DNA of 64,000 nucleotides, taken from Candidatus Manganitrophus noduliformans (GTDB lineage Bacteria > Nitrospirota > Nitrospiria > SBBL01 > Manganitrophaceae). The stretch spans positions 1 through 64,000 of the forward strand of contig NZ_VTOW01000006.1 of the NCBI RefSeq assembly GCF_012184425.1. Reading direction: 5' to 3'. The position numbers were made by a program, and so were the translations under genes. Shown here in pieces: positions 52,652-62,555 of the stretch (positions within the stretch are counted from its first letter, which is position 1; each line of letters begins with the position of its first letter). The notes below the pieces were generated by a model, which had not been told where the DNA came from, made no database searches, and saw only the letters and a program-made list of their open reading frames with translations.

Positions 52652-53731
52652 CTACTCCGGCAGTTTCGGCGGGGTGATGTTGATCGGCTCGCCGGTGAGC
52701 GATTTGAGGAATTCGACCAGCGCCTTTTTGTCCTGATCGGTCAGAAGGCTCAGAGGGGTGAGCAGCGGATGGCGGGGGGAGGTGGTCGGCTCCGCCTTGA
52801 CGTAGAATTCGACCACCTCTTCCAGCGTCGCGAAGATGCCGTTGTGCATGTAAGGCGCGGTCTGGGCGATGTTGCGGAGGGTCGGCGTCTTGAAGTGCTC
52901 CTTCTCCGCCTCGTCCTGGGTGATCGCGTAGCGGCCGATGTCGTTGGGGATTCCCTCTCGTTTCGGCAGGCCGAGCGGATGAAATTTGTTGTCGGTAAAG
53001 TTCGGTCCGTTGTGGCAGGTGACGCATTTTCCTTTTTCGTTAAAGACCCGGATGCCGTGCTGTTCGGTCGGGGTCAATGCGTTATCATCACCCGCCATAA
53101 ACCGATCAAAGGGAGAGTTGTTGGAGAGAATCGTCCGCTCGAAGGCGGCGATCGCTTGCGCGATGCCGTCGGCCGTCACCCCGGTTCCGAAAACTTTTTT
53201 AAAGGCTTCGACATATCCGGGAACGGCGTTCAGCTTTTGCACGAGGCGGTTTAAATCTTCCCCCATTTCGATCGGATTTTGGATTGGACCCAGGGCCTGT
53301 TCCTCGAGCGATCCTGCGCGGCCGTCCCAAAAGTGTGTTTTGTTGTAGGCGACATTGAAGATCGTCGGCGCGTTCCGGGTCCCCTTCTGTCCGCCGATGC
53401 CGACCGACACCGGCCGGGCATCCGAGAAGCCATGTTCCGGGTTATGGCAGGTGGCGCAGGAGACGGTATTGTCCCGCGAGAGCCGCGGATCGAAGAAGAG
53501 CATCTTCCCCAGTTCTACCTTGGCCGGGGTTTGGAGATTGTAGGGGGGAATCGACGGCGCAAGGAGCGGATGGAGATGAAACGGCGGATTCGGAAGGGTA
53601 TCGAAGAGGGTCTCCGGAGGATACTTGTTGCTCTTCTTCGGGCGGGCCTGAAGCGGGGCCTCCCATCCCAGGAAGAAAACCATGAAAATGATGAGCCCGA
53701 AAGTGATCCAACGGTATTTTGTTTTCTTCAC
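52652..53731 (-). CDS. Di-haem cytochrome c peroxidase (MauG/CcpA family)
   Basis: 359 residues with an N-terminal signal anchor (FGLIIFMVFFLGWEAPLQA). Two haem-binding motifs, CATCH (C92, C95, H96) and CVTCH (C236, C239, H240), mark the low- and high-potential haem domains. Typical stretches include LGKMLFFDPRLSRDNTVSCATCH, GTRNAPTIFNVAYNKTHFWDGRAGSLEEQALGPI and TPTLRNIAQTAPYMHNG. Reduces H2O2 in the periplasm using cytochrome c electrons, or acts on another substrate as MauG does. No methylamine genes are nearby. Confidence 0.95.
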   Translation of the reverse strand: MKKTKYRWITFGLIIFMVFFLGWEAPLQARPKKSNKYPPETLFDTLPNPPFHLHPLLAPSIPPYNLQTPAKVELGKMLFFDPRLSRDNTVSCATCHNPEHGFSDARPVSVGIGGQKGTRNAPTIFNVAYNKTHFWDGRAGSLEEQALGPIQNPIEMGEDLNRLVQKLNAVPGYVEAFKKVFGTGVTADGIAQAIAAFERTILSNNSPFDRFMAGDDNALTPTEQHGIRVFNEKGKCVTCHNGPNFTDNKFHPLGLPKREGIPNDIGRYAITQDEAEKEHFKTPTLRNIAQTAPYMHNGIFATLEEVVEFYVKAEPTTSPRHPLLTPLSLLTDQDKKALVEFLKSLTGEPINITPPKLPE

Positions 53732-53837
53732 ACGATCCTCCTCAACAAGAAAGCGGGCCGATTATAGGGGGCGGTTCAGCTTCTTGTCAAGGTGGAATGA
53801 GGCCGGAATGTTCGGGACAAACAGAAAGGATGATTCG

Positions 53838-55940
53838 TTACGAGGGAAACGAGACCCCTTTTTTCTCGACCAGGAGCTTTGTCGCCTCCTCCGCCGCCAG
53901 CGGACGGCTGAAGAAGTAGCCTTGCATGCGGTCGCACTTCAGCGATCGGAGGAAGGCGAGCTGCTCGGCCGTTTCCACCCCTTCCGCGACGACCTTCAGC
54001 TTAAGGCTATGGGCCATATTGATGATAGCGCTGGTGATGGCGGCATCATCCGGATCGGTTGTGATATCGCTGACAAAAGAGCGATCGACCTTCAAGTTGG
54101 AGATCGGAAAGCGCTTGAGATAACTCAGCGAGGAGTAGCCGGTCCCGAAGTCGTCGACGGAGATCTGTATCCCCATGCCGTCGAGCTCGGAGAGCACCGA
54201 GGTGATGATTTCCAGCTTTTGCATCAAGATGCTCTCGGTCAATTCAAGCTCCAGGTACGCTGGGTCAAGCCCGGTTTCGGTCAAGGTCCGCCGGACCGTC
54301 TCGATCAAGTTTTTCTTTTGGAACTGGCGTCCTGAAAGGTTGACCGCAACCCGGATCGGCGGGAGGCCGGCCTCCTGCCATGCTTTGTTCTGCGCGCAGG
54401 CGGTGCGAAGCACCCATTCTCCGATGGGGAGGATCAATCCGGTCTCTTCGGCGAGCGGAATGAATTTCGCGGGGGAGATCAGCCCCGATTCGGCGTGATG
54501 CCAGCGGACCAGCGCCTCCATCCCGACAATCGCTCCCGTGTTTAAATCGACCTGAGGCTGGTAGTGTAAAAGAAATTCTTTCTTCTCCAGCGCCTTCCGA
54601 AGGGAGTTTTCCATGGCGAGCCGCTCGGAGACCTTGGCGTTCATTTCGGGAAGATAGAACTGGTAGTTGTTCCGTCCCTGTTCCTTCGCGCGATAAAGGG
54701 CGGTGTCGGCGTTTCTCAGCAGCTTATCGGGGGTGTCGCCGTCGTTGGGGTAGAGGCTGATCCCGATGCTGGGGGTGACAAAAAGCTCATGCCCCTCGAT
54801 AAAGAAGGGGGTCATAAAAATATTGACGATCCTTTGGACCACGATCGGGACATCTTGCGTCTGGGCGATGTCGGTGAGCAAGAGGGTGAATTCGTCTCCG
54901 CCGAGGCGCGCAACCGTCCCGTTCATGGCGTTTAGACGGGCGACCGTGTCGGTCCGGCGGAGGCAGATGTTCAGCCGGTCGGCAACCCCTTTGAGGAGAA
55001 GATCCCCGACACCATGCCCGAGTGTGTCGTTGATGAGCTTGAAGCGATCGAGATCGAGAAAGAGAACCGCCACCAGCCGTTGATGCCGCTTCGCCGTCAT
55101 CAACGCCAGCCGGAGATGCTCCATAAATAAAGCCCGGTTCGGCAAACCGGTTAAAGAATCATGATTGGCGAGGTATTGTAAACGCTCTTCGGAGAGTTTT
55201 CTCTCGGTGATATCGATCACGAAGCCTTCCAGGGTCAGCAGTTTCCCATTGGACGCAAAGATCCCGATTCCTTGCTCCCACACCCACTTCTCGTTTTGAG
55301 CGGCATCCACCATTCGATAGACCAATTTGAATGAGTGTTTCTCCTTGAGAGCGGTCTTGATGTCCGCTTCAATCCGCTCCAGATCGTCGGGATGGACCAG
55401 TTTCGCGAAAGAGATTTTCGTGTTTCCGATCAGGTCGGAAGGAGAATAGCCGGTCAACTCCAACGCTCCCTCGCTGGCAAACTCCATCGTCCGGTCCGGG
55501 TCATATTTGCAGCGATAGGCCATCCCCGGGAGATTGCCCATCAGCGTGGAGAGAACCCGCTGGCTTTCCCGCAGCGCCTCCTCCGATTTCTTCCTTTCCG
55601 TTATATCCTGAGCCAGCGAAATGATTCCCTGGATCTGGCCCGCCGCGTCCCTCATGACGGAACCGGAAATCAAAACGGGGATTTTTCTCCCGTCTTTCGA
55701 AAGATAGGTGCTCTCGAACACACCCGATCCCATTCCTTTGAAGGGGGAGTCATCCGCGAAAATAAACTCAACCGGCCGGCCGACGAGCTCCTCTTCGGTA
55801 TACTTCAACAGATTCCGGGTCGCCCGGTTAATCGTTTTGATCAGACCATCCGGATCGATCACGATGAGGGCGTTCATCATGCTATCGACGATGGAGTCGA
55901 CGTAGTCTTTATCGAGGGAGGTCGTCTTCTCTGTCTTCAA
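53838..55940 (-). CDS. PAS-PAS-GGDEF-EAL c-di-GMP signalling protein
   Basis: 700 residues. Two PAS domains (about 10-125 and 130-255), each followed by ITERKKSEE/ITERKLSEE linkers, then a GGDEF domain (GGDEF at 347-351) and an EAL domain (EALVRWHHAES, ELTESILM, DDFGTGYSSLSYLK, VAEGVET). Both active-site motifs are intact. Oddity: the strand before GGDEF reads TVARL-NAMNG-TVARL-GGDEF, a ten-residue insertion that duplicates TVARL, placed in the beta strand leading to the active-site hairpin. No I-site RxxD is visible in the usual place. No transmembrane segment. Output could be phosphodiesterase-dominant. Confidence 0.94.
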   Translation of the reverse strand: MKTEKTTSLDKDYVDSIVDSMMNALIVIDPDGLIKTINRATRNLLKYTEEELVGRPVEFIFADDSPFKGMGSGVFESTYLSKDGRKIPVLISGSVMRDAAGQIQGIISLAQDITERKKSEEALRESQRVLSTLMGNLPGMAYRCKYDPDRTMEFASEGALELTGYSPSDLIGNTKISFAKLVHPDDLERIEADIKTALKEKHSFKLVYRMVDAAQNEKWVWEQGIGIFASNGKLLTLEGFVIDITERKLSEERLQYLANHDSLTGLPNRALFMEHLRLALMTAKRHQRLVAVLFLDLDRFKLINDTLGHGVGDLLLKGVADRLNICLRRTDTVARLNAMNGTVARLGGDEFTLLLTDIAQTQDVPIVVQRIVNIFMTPFFIEGHELFVTPSIGISLYPNDGDTPDKLLRNADTALYRAKEQGRNNYQFYLPEMNAKVSERLAMENSLRKALEKKEFLLHYQPQVDLNTGAIVGMEALVRWHHAESGLISPAKFIPLAEETGLILPIGEWVLRTACAQNKAWQEAGLPPIRVAVNLSGRQFQKKNLIETVRRTLTETGLDPAYLELELTESILMQKLEIITSVLSELDGMGIQISVDDFGTGYSSLSYLKRFPISNLKVDRSFVSDITTDPDDAAITSAIINMAHSLKLKVVAEGVETAEQLAFLRSLKCDRMQGYFFSRPLAAEEATKLLVEKKGVSFPS

Positions 55941-56265
55941 TCTGTTTTCTCGGTCAATTCTGTTTGTCGATCTTCTTCGGAGGACTCCCTCCGAAGGGTG
56001 AACGCTGGAACTCCAATGAAATCAACTAAGAGAGCAGGGATTTCCATTCATTGCAGGATCCGACCCCCTTTAGTTTACTACCTCTTGATTTTCTGTCAAT
56101 TGAGGAGCCATATGCCATACACCACGGCCCTCCGGAGAGGGCCGATCTGCCGGTTCTGTCGTGCCGGTCTGGTCATGCTATTTGTTTGACAATCTAAGCC
56201 TTTTTAAATAGAATGGTTAAATTTCAATCAGTTCGATTTCTCAACTTATTTTCGAAGAGGGTGGG
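55941..56265. other. Divergent intergenic region, PAS-GGDEF-EAL gene and aminotransferase operon
   Basis: 325 bp with no gene. Its right end holds the near-consensus promoter of the aminotransferase operon (56186-56214). The left part holds no clear promoter for the leftward signalling gene. Confidence 0.6.
56186..56214 (+). promoter_or_regulatory. Strong sigma-70-type promoter of the aspartate-family operon
   Basis: TTGACA (56186-56191), 17-bp spacer, TAGAAT (56209-56214). The best promoter in the window; predicted start near 56221, 45 nt before the GTG start codon. Confidence 0.85.
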
Positions 56266-57438
56266 GTGGAATTTCAACGGATCAAGCGGCTGCCGCCGTA
56301 TGTGTTCAATGTCGTCAATGCCATGAAAATTGACGCCCGCCGCCGGGGCGAAGACATCATCGATTTCGGAATGGGAAACCCGGACCAGCCGACCCCGACG
56401 CACATTGTTGAAAAGGCCATCGAAGCGCTCGAAAACTCAAAGAACCACCGCTACTCCGCCTCAAAGGGGATCACGAAGCTTCGGCTGGCGGTCACCGACT
56501 GGTATAAGCGGAATTACGCAGTGGAGCTCGATCCCGACACGGAGGCGATCGTCACCATCGGCTCCAAAGAAGGGATCTCGCATCTGGCTTTGGCGACGCT
56601 CGGCCCGGGGGATGTGGTGCTGGTTCCCAGTCCGACCTATCCGATCCACCCCTACAGTGTCGTCATTGCCGGCGGGGAGGTCCGCTCCATCCCGCTGGCG
56701 CCCGGGCGCGATTTTTTCGAGGACATGATCACCGCCTTCAAGCAAACCTGGCCCCGTCCGAAAATGTTGATCATCAACTTTCCGCACAATCCGACCACGC
56801 AGGTCGTCGAGCTTGATTTCTTCAAGAAGATCGTCGATTTCGCGCGCGAGAATCAGGTTCTGGTGGTCCATGATCTGGCCTATGCCGATCTGGTTTTCGA
56901 CGGCTACAAAGCGCCGAGCTTCCTTCAGGTGCCCGGGGCGAAGGAGGTCGGCGTCGAATTTTATACCCTTTCAAAAAGCTACAACATGCCGGGATGGCGC
57001 GTCGGCTTCTGCGTCGGAAACCGGGAGATGGTCGGGGCCTTGACCAAGCTGAAGAGCTATCTCGACTACGGGATCTTTCAACCGGTTCAGATCGCCGCGA
57101 TCATCGCGCTGAACGGACCGCAGGATTGCGTCGGTGAGGTGGTGGAACTCTACCGCCGCCGGCGGAATGTCCTGGTCGACGGCTTAAACCGGATCGGCTG
57201 GAAAATTGAGAAGCCGAAGGCGACGATGTTTGTCTGGGCGCAGATTCCGGAGCCGTTCCGGCAGATGGGGTCGCTCGAGTTCTCCAAGCTTCTCTTGACG
57301 GAGGCGAAGGTTGCCGTCGCTCCCGGGATCGGGTTCGGAGAATACGGCGACGATCATGTCCGCTTCGCCTTGGTCGAGAACGAACACCGGACGCGTCAGG
57401 CGATTCAGGGGATTAAGAAGATACTGAAGGAACGTTGA
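56266..57438 (+). CDS. Class I/II PLP aminotransferase, AlaC-like
   Basis: 390 residues from GTG 56266 with GAGG upstream. Fold-type I aminotransferase: [42 protein letters not shown] is the N-terminal signature of AlaC-like and related transaminases; [26 protein letters not shown], the PLP lysine in [15 protein letters not shown] and the final [15 protein letters not shown] are conserved. Probably transaminates alanine/pyruvate, though this clade includes LL-diaminopimelate and aspartate aminotransferases. Placed ahead of hom-thrC-lysC it may serve the aspartate family. Confidence 0.9.
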   Translation: MEFQRIKRLPPYVFNVVNAMKIDARRRGEDIIDFGMGNPDQPTPTHIVEKAIEALENSKNHRYSASKGITKLRLAVTDWYKRNYAVELDPDTEAIVTIGSKEGISHLALATLGPGDVVLVPSPTYPIHPYSVVIAGGEVRSIPLAPGRDFFEDMITAFKQTWPRPKMLIINFPHNPTTQVVELDFFKKIVDFARENQVLVVHDLAYADLVFDGYKAPSFLQVPGAKEVGVEFYTLSKSYNMPGWRVGFCVGNREMVGALTKLKSYLDYGIFQPVQIAAIIALNGPQDCVGEVVELYRRRRNVLVDGLNRIGWKIEKPKATMFVWAQIPEPFRQMGSLEFSKLLLTEAKVAVAPGIGFGEYGDDHVRFALVENEHRTRQAIQGIKKILKER

Positions 57439-57449
57439 ATATTCGCACG

Positions 57450-57477
57450 GTAGGGGCGTATTGCAATACGCCCCTAC
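57450..57477. repeat. 28-bp perfect palindrome, identical to the copy at 10126
   Basis: GTAGGGGCGTATTG plus its exact reverse complement, in the 71-bp spacer between the aminotransferase and hom. Identical over 28 bp to the element overlapping nnr, so it has spread by copying. In the operon transcript it would form a hairpin but has no T-run. Confidence 0.92.
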
Positions 57478-57509
57478 AATGGCCGTAACGGATAACGTCA
57501 TCTGAATTT

Positions 57510-58823
57510 ATGAAATCATCCATCAAAGTCGGCTTTATCGGTTTTGGGACCGTCGCCACCGGCGCGGTGAAGATTCTAACCGAACAGAAGGGGCTGATCC
57601 GAAGGCGGCTCGGCTGTCCGATCGAAATCGTTCAGATCGCCGACCTCGACGTCAAACGGAGCCGGGGGGTCTCCCTTCCAAAGGGGGTTCTGACGACCGA
57701 TGCCATGAAGGTCGTCCGGCATCCCGAGATCGATATCGTCGTGGAGCTGATCGGAGGATATGATCCGGCGCGGCAGTTCCTCCTGGAGGCGATCCGGCGG
57801 GGAAAACAAGTCGTCACTGCGAACAAAGCGCTGCTCGCCGCCCACGGGGAGGAGATCTTTCGCGCGGCGGTGGAGCGGGGGGTTGATGTCGGCTTCGAGG
57901 GGAGCGTCGGCGGCGGCATTCCGATCATCCACGCGATCAAAGAAGGCCTGGCGGCCGAGAAGATCGCGGCGATTTATGGGATCGTCAACGGCACCTGCAA
58001 TTACATCCTGACGAAGATGACCGACGAGGGGAAGAAGTTCTCCGAGGTCCTGACCGAGGCGCAGCGGCTCGGTTATGCCGAGGCCGACCCGACCCTCGAT
58101 ATCGGCGGGGCCGACTCGGCGCACAAGCTTGCGATCTTAACCTGCCTCGCCTTCGGGACGGCGGTTCCGCTCAAGGAGATCTACACGGAAGGGGTCGATA
58201 AGGTGACGCCGCTCGACATCGCTTTTGCAGAGGAGTTCGGCTGCAAGATCAAGCTCCTCGCCATCGCGAAAGCGGCCGACGGCGAGATCGAGGCCCGCGT
58301 CCATCCGACGATGATCCCCAAGGAGTATCTCCTCTCCCGGGTCGCCGGGGTCCATAACGCGGTCTATCTTGTCGGCGAAGCGATCGGAGAGGCGCTCTTT
58401 TACGGGCGGGGGGCGGGAAGTCTTCCGACGGGGAGCGCGGTGGTCAGCGATTTGATCGACATCTCCAGGAATATCTTGAAGGGGGCGAACGGCCGGGTCC
58501 CGCCGGCCTCCTTCCTGCCGGAGGCCCGGCCGGCGCTTCGGATCAAGCAGATGGACGAGATCGAGAGCCTTTACTATCTCCGGTTCATGGCCGAAGATCG
58601 TCCGGGGGTTCTCAGCAAGATCTCCGGCGTGCTGGGCAAACACCGGATCAGCATCTCGTCGGTCATCCAACAGGGAAGAAAGGCGGGGGGGAATGTCCCG
58701 CTGGTGATGATGACCCATCGCGCCAAGGAGAGGGACGTCCAAGAGGCGCTCTCTAAAATCAATCGGATGGATTACGTCTCGGAGCCGACCGTGCTGATTC
58801 GTGTGGAGGGGGAAGATGAGTGA
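57510..58823 (+). CDS. hom: Homoserine dehydrogenase
   Basis: 437 residues. Reduces aspartate semialdehyde to homoserine, the branch to threonine and methionine. N-terminal NAD(P) fold VGFIGFGTVATGAVKIL (7-23), ANKALLAAHG, GSVGGGIPIIHAIKEGL, the catalytic region GIVNGTCNYILTKM and AEADPTLDIGGADSAHKLAILTCLAFG, and a C-terminal ACT domain (about 350-437, LRFMAEDRPGVLSKISGVLGKHRISISSVIQQG) for allosteric control. Stop overlaps the thrC ATG region by 8 bp. Confidence 0.97.
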   Translation: MKSSIKVGFIGFGTVATGAVKILTEQKGLIRRRLGCPIEIVQIADLDVKRSRGVSLPKGVLTTDAMKVVRHPEIDIVVELIGGYDPARQFLLEAIRRGKQVVTANKALLAAHGEEIFRAAVERGVDVGFEGSVGGGIPIIHAIKEGLAAEKIAAIYGIVNGTCNYILTKMTDEGKKFSEVLTEAQRLGYAEADPTLDIGGADSAHKLAILTCLAFGTAVPLKEIYTEGVDKVTPLDIAFAEEFGCKIKLLAIAKAADGEIEARVHPTMIPKEYLLSRVAGVHNAVYLVGEAIGEALFYGRGAGSLPTGSAVVSDLIDISRNILKGANGRVPPASFLPEARPALRIKQMDEIESLYYLRFMAEDRPGVLSKISGVLGKHRISISSVIQQGRKAGGNVPLVMMTHRAKERDVQEALSKINRMDYVSEPTVLIRVEGEDE

Positions 58824-59916
58824 GGCCCCGAAAGGCCGGTTAGGCGGTTTCGCCGGGAGCAAGCGATGGCCCGGGATCATTGAAGCCTACCGAGAATTCC
58901 TTCCGGTCACCGACCGGACGCCGGTCATCACGCTGCATGAGGGAAACACGCCGCTTATCCCGGCGCCTCGGCTCGCCGCGGCGGCGCACGCCGACATCGA
59001 TCTCTATCTCAAATTCGAGGGGGAGAACCCGACCGGCTCCTTCAAAGACCGGGGAATGACGCTGGCGATCTCGAAGGCGAAGGAAGAGGGGGCGAAGGCG
59101 GTCATCTGCGCCTCCACCGGAAATACCTCCGCCTCTGCCTCGGCCTACAGCGCCCGGGGGGGGATGAAGGCGTATGTCTTGATCCCGGAGGGAAAGATCT
59201 CCCTCGGCAAGCTGGCCCAGGCGATGATCCACCGGGCCACGGTGATTCAGGTGGATGGGAACTTCGATGAGGCGTTGGAGTTGGTGAAACAGGTGGCCGG
59301 GAAATATCCGATCACCCTGGTCAACTCCATCAACCCGTATCGTCTTGAAGGGCAAAAGACGGCGGCCTTTGAAATCTGCGACCATTTGGAGACGGCGCCG
59401 ACCTATCATTTTCTCCCGGTCGGCAACGCCGGCAACATCACCGCCTATTGGAAAGGTTATCAGGAATATTATCATCGTGGAAAGGTGACGACCCTGCCGA
59501 AGATGATCGGTTTTCAGGCCGCCGGCGCCGCGCCGATCGTTCTCGGGCATGTGGTCGAGAAGCCCCGAACGATCGCCACCGCCATCCGCATCGGGAACCC
59601 GGCCAGTTGGAAATCGGCCGTAGAGGCGGCGGCCGAATCGAAGGGGGAGATCAACCTGGTGACCGACGATGAAATCGTCGAGGCCTACCGGATGATCGCC
59701 GGTTTGGAAGGGCTCTTCTGCGAGCCGGCCTCGGCCGCCGGGGTGGCCGGCGTAATCAAGTTGAGCAAGCGGGGGTTTTTTAAAAAGGGGGATACGGTCG
59801 TCTGCACGTTGACCGGCCACGGCTTGAAAGATGCCGACTTTTCGATGAGCATCGCGCAAAAGCCGACGACAGTCAAGGCGCGTCTGGATGATGTTTTGAA
59901 GGTCATGGGGTTTTAA
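58816..59916 (+). CDS. thrC: Threonine synthase
   Basis: 366 residues from ATG 58816, inside the hom 3' end, with GGAGGGGGAAG as ribosome binding site. PLP enzyme converting O-phosphohomoserine to threonine. PLP lysine K77 in NPTGSFKDRG, phosphate-binding PVGNAGNITAYWKGY, and ASTGNTSASASAYSARGG are in place; the compact length and LPVTDRTPVITLHEGNTPLIPAPRL start show the bacterial class without the long N-terminal domain of E. coli ThrC. Followed by a composite palindromic repeat, then apgM. Confidence 0.97.
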   Translation: MSEAPKGRLGGFAGSKRWPGIIEAYREFLPVTDRTPVITLHEGNTPLIPAPRLAAAAHADIDLYLKFEGENPTGSFKDRGMTLAISKAKEEGAKAVICASTGNTSASASAYSARGGMKAYVLIPEGKISLGKLAQAMIHRATVIQVDGNFDEALELVKQVAGKYPITLVNSINPYRLEGQKTAAFEICDHLETAPTYHFLPVGNAGNITAYWKGYQEYYHRGKVTTLPKMIGFQAAGAAPIVLGHVVEKPRTIATAIRIGNPASWKSAVEAAAESKGEINLVTDDEIVEAYRMIAGLEGLFCEPASAAGVAGVIKLSKRGFFKKGDTVVCTLTGHGLKDADFSMSIAQKPTTVKARLDDVLKVMGF

Positions 59917-59918
59917 TT

Positions 59919-59989
59919 GTAGGGGCGCACCGACGTGTGCGCCCTTTTTTCCATTGGAGGATCGGGCGGACACACCGGTCCGCCCCTAC
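59919..59989. repeat. Composite 71-bp GTAGGGGC-family palindromic element
   Basis: Two hairpins, GTAGGGGCGCAC...GTGTGCGCCC (59919-59943) and GGGCGGACACACCGGTCCGCCCCTAC (59964-59989, split by a short spacer CTTTTTTCCATTGGAGGATC). The outer ends GTAGGGGC and GCCCCTAC match the 28-bp elements, so this looks like a longer relative. It fills the thrC-apgM spacer. Confidence 0.85.
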
Positions 59990-60010
59990 GAGTGGACCTG
60001 ATTTCAAATA

Positions 60011-61216
60011 ATGAAATACGTTGTTTTGGTTGCGGACGGGATGGCCGACCGGCCGATCGAAGCGCTCGGCGGGAGGACGCCGCTTGAAGCGGCGAAAACA
60101 CCCAACATTGATCTCCTTGCGACCTGCGGAGAAATCGGCCTGGTCCGGACGACGCCGGATGGATTCGTCCCGGGGAGCGATGTCGCGCATCTGTCGATCT
60201 TCGGTTATGACCCGCGCCGGTTTTATCCCGGGAGAGGGGCGCTTGAGTCGGCGGGGATGGAAGTCTCGCTCAATGAAGGGGATGTCGCCTTCCGATGCAA
60301 CCTCGTGACCCTTCGGGACCGGCAGAAGGGATATGCCTTCAACGAGCTCTCCGCCCGGGTATTTTTAGAGGACCCCACGGCGGGGAAGATCGGCGACGAA
60401 GAGGCCCGGGAGCTGATCGATCTGCTCAACAATCTGCTCGGAAGCGATCAGATTCAGTTTTATACAGGGAAGGGATATCGGCACCTGATGGTGTGGGTCC
60501 ACGGCGTCTCGAAGGTGGAGTGCCTCCCCCCTCACAAGCTGATCGACAAGGAGATCGTCTCGGTTTTTCCCCGCGGGGCCGACAAGGGAATTTTAAAGAA
60601 GCTGGTTCAGAGCGCCTTTACCGTTTTATTGGGCCATCCGGTCAACGAAGAGCGGATGGCGCGAGGGGAGCGGCCGGCCAACGGCGTCTGGTTCTGGGGG
60701 CCGGGACGAGAAGCCGAATTGCTCCCCTTCTCAGAACGGTTCGGGAAGCGCGGTACGGTGATCTCGGAGGCCGATTTCCTGCGCGGTTTGGGACGGAAAA
60801 CGGGAATGAAGGTCATTGATGTCCCCGGCGGCGACGACGCGGCAAAGGTGAAGGCGGCCTCCGAAGCGCTTGACGCGCACGATCTGGCCTATCTCCATTT
60901 CGAAGCGTGTGATGCGGCGGGGCATGCAGGCGACCTGCAGTTGAAGGTGGAGGCGATCGAACGTTTCGATCGGCAGATCGTCGGCCCGTTGCTCTCTCAA
61001 CTGAAAGAGAAGGGGCCGTGGCGGCTGCTTCTTCTCTCGGATCACGCCACGCCGGTATCGACACGGGACGCGGTCGCCGATCCGGTTCCCTTTCTCCTCT
61101 GCCGGGGGCTTGGCGGGAAAAAAGAAGAGCGCGCCTTCTCGGAGAGGGACGCGGCCGGAAACGCGATTTTCTGGCCCGAAGGCCATCGATTGATGGAGCA
61201 TTTCTTAAGGGCATAA
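60011..61216 (+). CDS. apgM: Cofactor-independent phosphoglycerate mutase
   Basis: 401 residues, the archaeal/bacterial ApgM class. Interconverts 2- and 3-phosphoglycerate without 2,3-bisphosphoglycerate. The metal and phosphoserine site starts MKYVVLVADGMADRPI and continues with TPNIDLLATCGEIGLV, PGSDVAHLSIFGYDP, then YLHFEACDAAGHAGD and LLLSDHATPVSTRDAV carry the second metal ligands. It stands between thrC and lysC, a placement found in several Nitrospirota and deltaproteobacterial-type genomes; an early guess that such genes are homoserine kinases has been made for this position but the sequence is of the mutase family. Confidence 0.93.
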   Translation: MKYVVLVADGMADRPIEALGGRTPLEAAKTPNIDLLATCGEIGLVRTTPDGFVPGSDVAHLSIFGYDPRRFYPGRGALESAGMEVSLNEGDVAFRCNLVTLRDRQKGYAFNELSARVFLEDPTAGKIGDEEARELIDLLNNLLGSDQIQFYTGKGYRHLMVWVHGVSKVECLPPHKLIDKEIVSVFPRGADKGILKKLVQSAFTVLLGHPVNEERMARGERPANGVWFWGPGREAELLPFSERFGKRGTVISEADFLRGLGRKTGMKVIDVPGGDDAAKVKAASEALDAHDLAYLHFEACDAAGHAGDLQLKVEAIERFDRQIVGPLLSQLKEKGPWRLLLLSDHATPVSTRDAVADPVPFLLCRGLGGKKEERAFSERDAAGNAIFWPEGHRLMEHFLRA

Positions 61217-61233
61217 ACAGGGATGGGTTGTAA

Positions 61234-62502
61234 ATGTTGATCGTTCAGAAATTCGGCGGGACCTCCGTCGGAACCACCGACCGGATTAAAAACGTGGCGC
61301 GGCGGGTCGCGCAGGCGCGGGCGGAGGGAAACGATGTCGTGGTGGTCGTCTCCGCGATGAGCGGGGAGACCGACCGGTTGATCGGGCTCGCCCACCAGAT
61401 TTCCCCCCTTCCCGATCAGCGAGAGATGGATATGCTGATTTCGACCGGAGAGCGGGTGACGATCGCCCTGCTGGCGATCGCCCTTCAGGAATCGGGGGTG
61501 GCGGCGCGCTCCTTCACCGGAAGACAGGTCGGCATCTTGACCGACGCGGTCCACACCAACGCCCGGATCGAGCAGATCACCGCGGAGCGGTTGAAGGAAT
61601 CGCTCGCCGAGGGGGTCGTCCCGGTGGTGGCCGGTTTTCAGGGGATCAATCAGCGATCGGATGTGACGACCCTCGGCCGGGGGGGCTCCGACACCACCGC
61701 CGTCGCATTGGCCGCCGCGCTGAAGGCCGATCTCTGCGATATTTATACCGATGTGGACGGGGTCTATACGACCGACCCGAATATCGTTCCGAACGCAAGA
61801 AAGTTGTCGAAGATCTCCTATGAGGAGATGCTGGAGATGGCGAGCCTGGGGGCGAAGGTGCTCCAGACCCGTTCGGTGGAATTTGCGATGAAATATCAGG
61901 TTCCGGTCCGTGTCCGGTCGAGCTTCAACGACCACGAGGGGACCCTGGTGACAAAGGAGGATCTAGAGATGGAGCAAGAGGTCGTCTCGGGGGTGACCTA
62001 CGATAAAAATCAGGCGAAAGTAACCCTCCTCGGCGTGCCCGACCGGCCGGGGATCGCCTCGAAAATTTTCGGCACCCTCGCCCGGGAGAATGTGGTCGTC
62101 GATATGATCATCCAGAACGTAAGCCAGGGAGGGATGACCGATATCTCCTTTACCGTCCCGAAGGGAGATGCGCGGCGGGCGAAAGAGACCCTTTCCAAAT
62201 TGGCGGAAGAGATGGGGGTGCAGGACATTCAATTGACGGAGAACATCGCCAAGGTCTCGATCGTCGGGGTCGGGATGCGTTCCCACTCCGGGGTGGCGGC
62301 CAAGATGTTCTCCAGCCTGGCGGCGGAGGGGATCAACATCATGATGATCTCCACCTCCGAAATCAAAATCTCCTGCGTCATCGATTCGAAGTATACCGAG
62401 CTGGCGGTCCGGACCCTTCATGATGTTTTCGAGCTGAGCAAGACCCCGCCGCAGAAGAGCGAAAAGGGCAAGGCGAAGACGGCGAGGCGGGCTTCAAAAT
62501 AA
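61234..62502 (+). CDS. lysC: Aspartate kinase
   Basis: 422 residues. First enzyme of the aspartate pathway (Asp to aspartyl phosphate). Catalytic domain [19 protein letters not shown] (4-22), [48 protein letters not shown] and a C-terminal regulatory half with two ACT domains (about 265-340 and 345-410, [44 protein letters not shown]), the lysine/threonine-sensitive allosteric part. Followed by a hairpin leader and cimA. Confidence 0.98.
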   Translation: MLIVQKFGGTSVGTTDRIKNVARRVAQARAEGNDVVVVVSAMSGETDRLIGLAHQISPLPDQREMDMLISTGERVTIALLAIALQESGVAARSFTGRQVGILTDAVHTNARIEQITAERLKESLAEGVVPVVAGFQGINQRSDVTTLGRGGSDTTAVALAAALKADLCDIYTDVDGVYTTDPNIVPNARKLSKISYEEMLEMASLGAKVLQTRSVEFAMKYQVPVRVRSSFNDHEGTLVTKEDLEMEQEVVSGVTYDKNQAKVTLLGVPDRPGIASKIFGTLARENVVVDMIIQNVSQGGMTDISFTVPKGDARRAKETLSKLAEEMGVQDIQLTENIAKVSIVGVGMRSHSGVAAKMFSSLAAEGINIMMISTSEIKISCVIDSKYTELAVRTLHDVFELSKTPPQKSEKGKAKTARRASK

Positions 62503-62505
62503 AAG

Positions 62506-62555
62506 GTCTTTGCGGGCGCGAGCGACGCTCGAAGAGGTCTCACAACCGCAAAGAC
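62506..62555 (+). promoter_or_regulatory. Hairpin abutting the cimA ribosome binding site
   Basis: GTCTTTGCGG (62506-62515) and CCGCAAAGAC (62546-62555) form a perfect 10-bp stem with an inner CGAGCG/CGCTCG pairing at 62519-62531. The right arm runs straight into AGGAG (62556-62560), the cimA ribosome binding site, so folding could limit translation. Confidence 0.6.
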
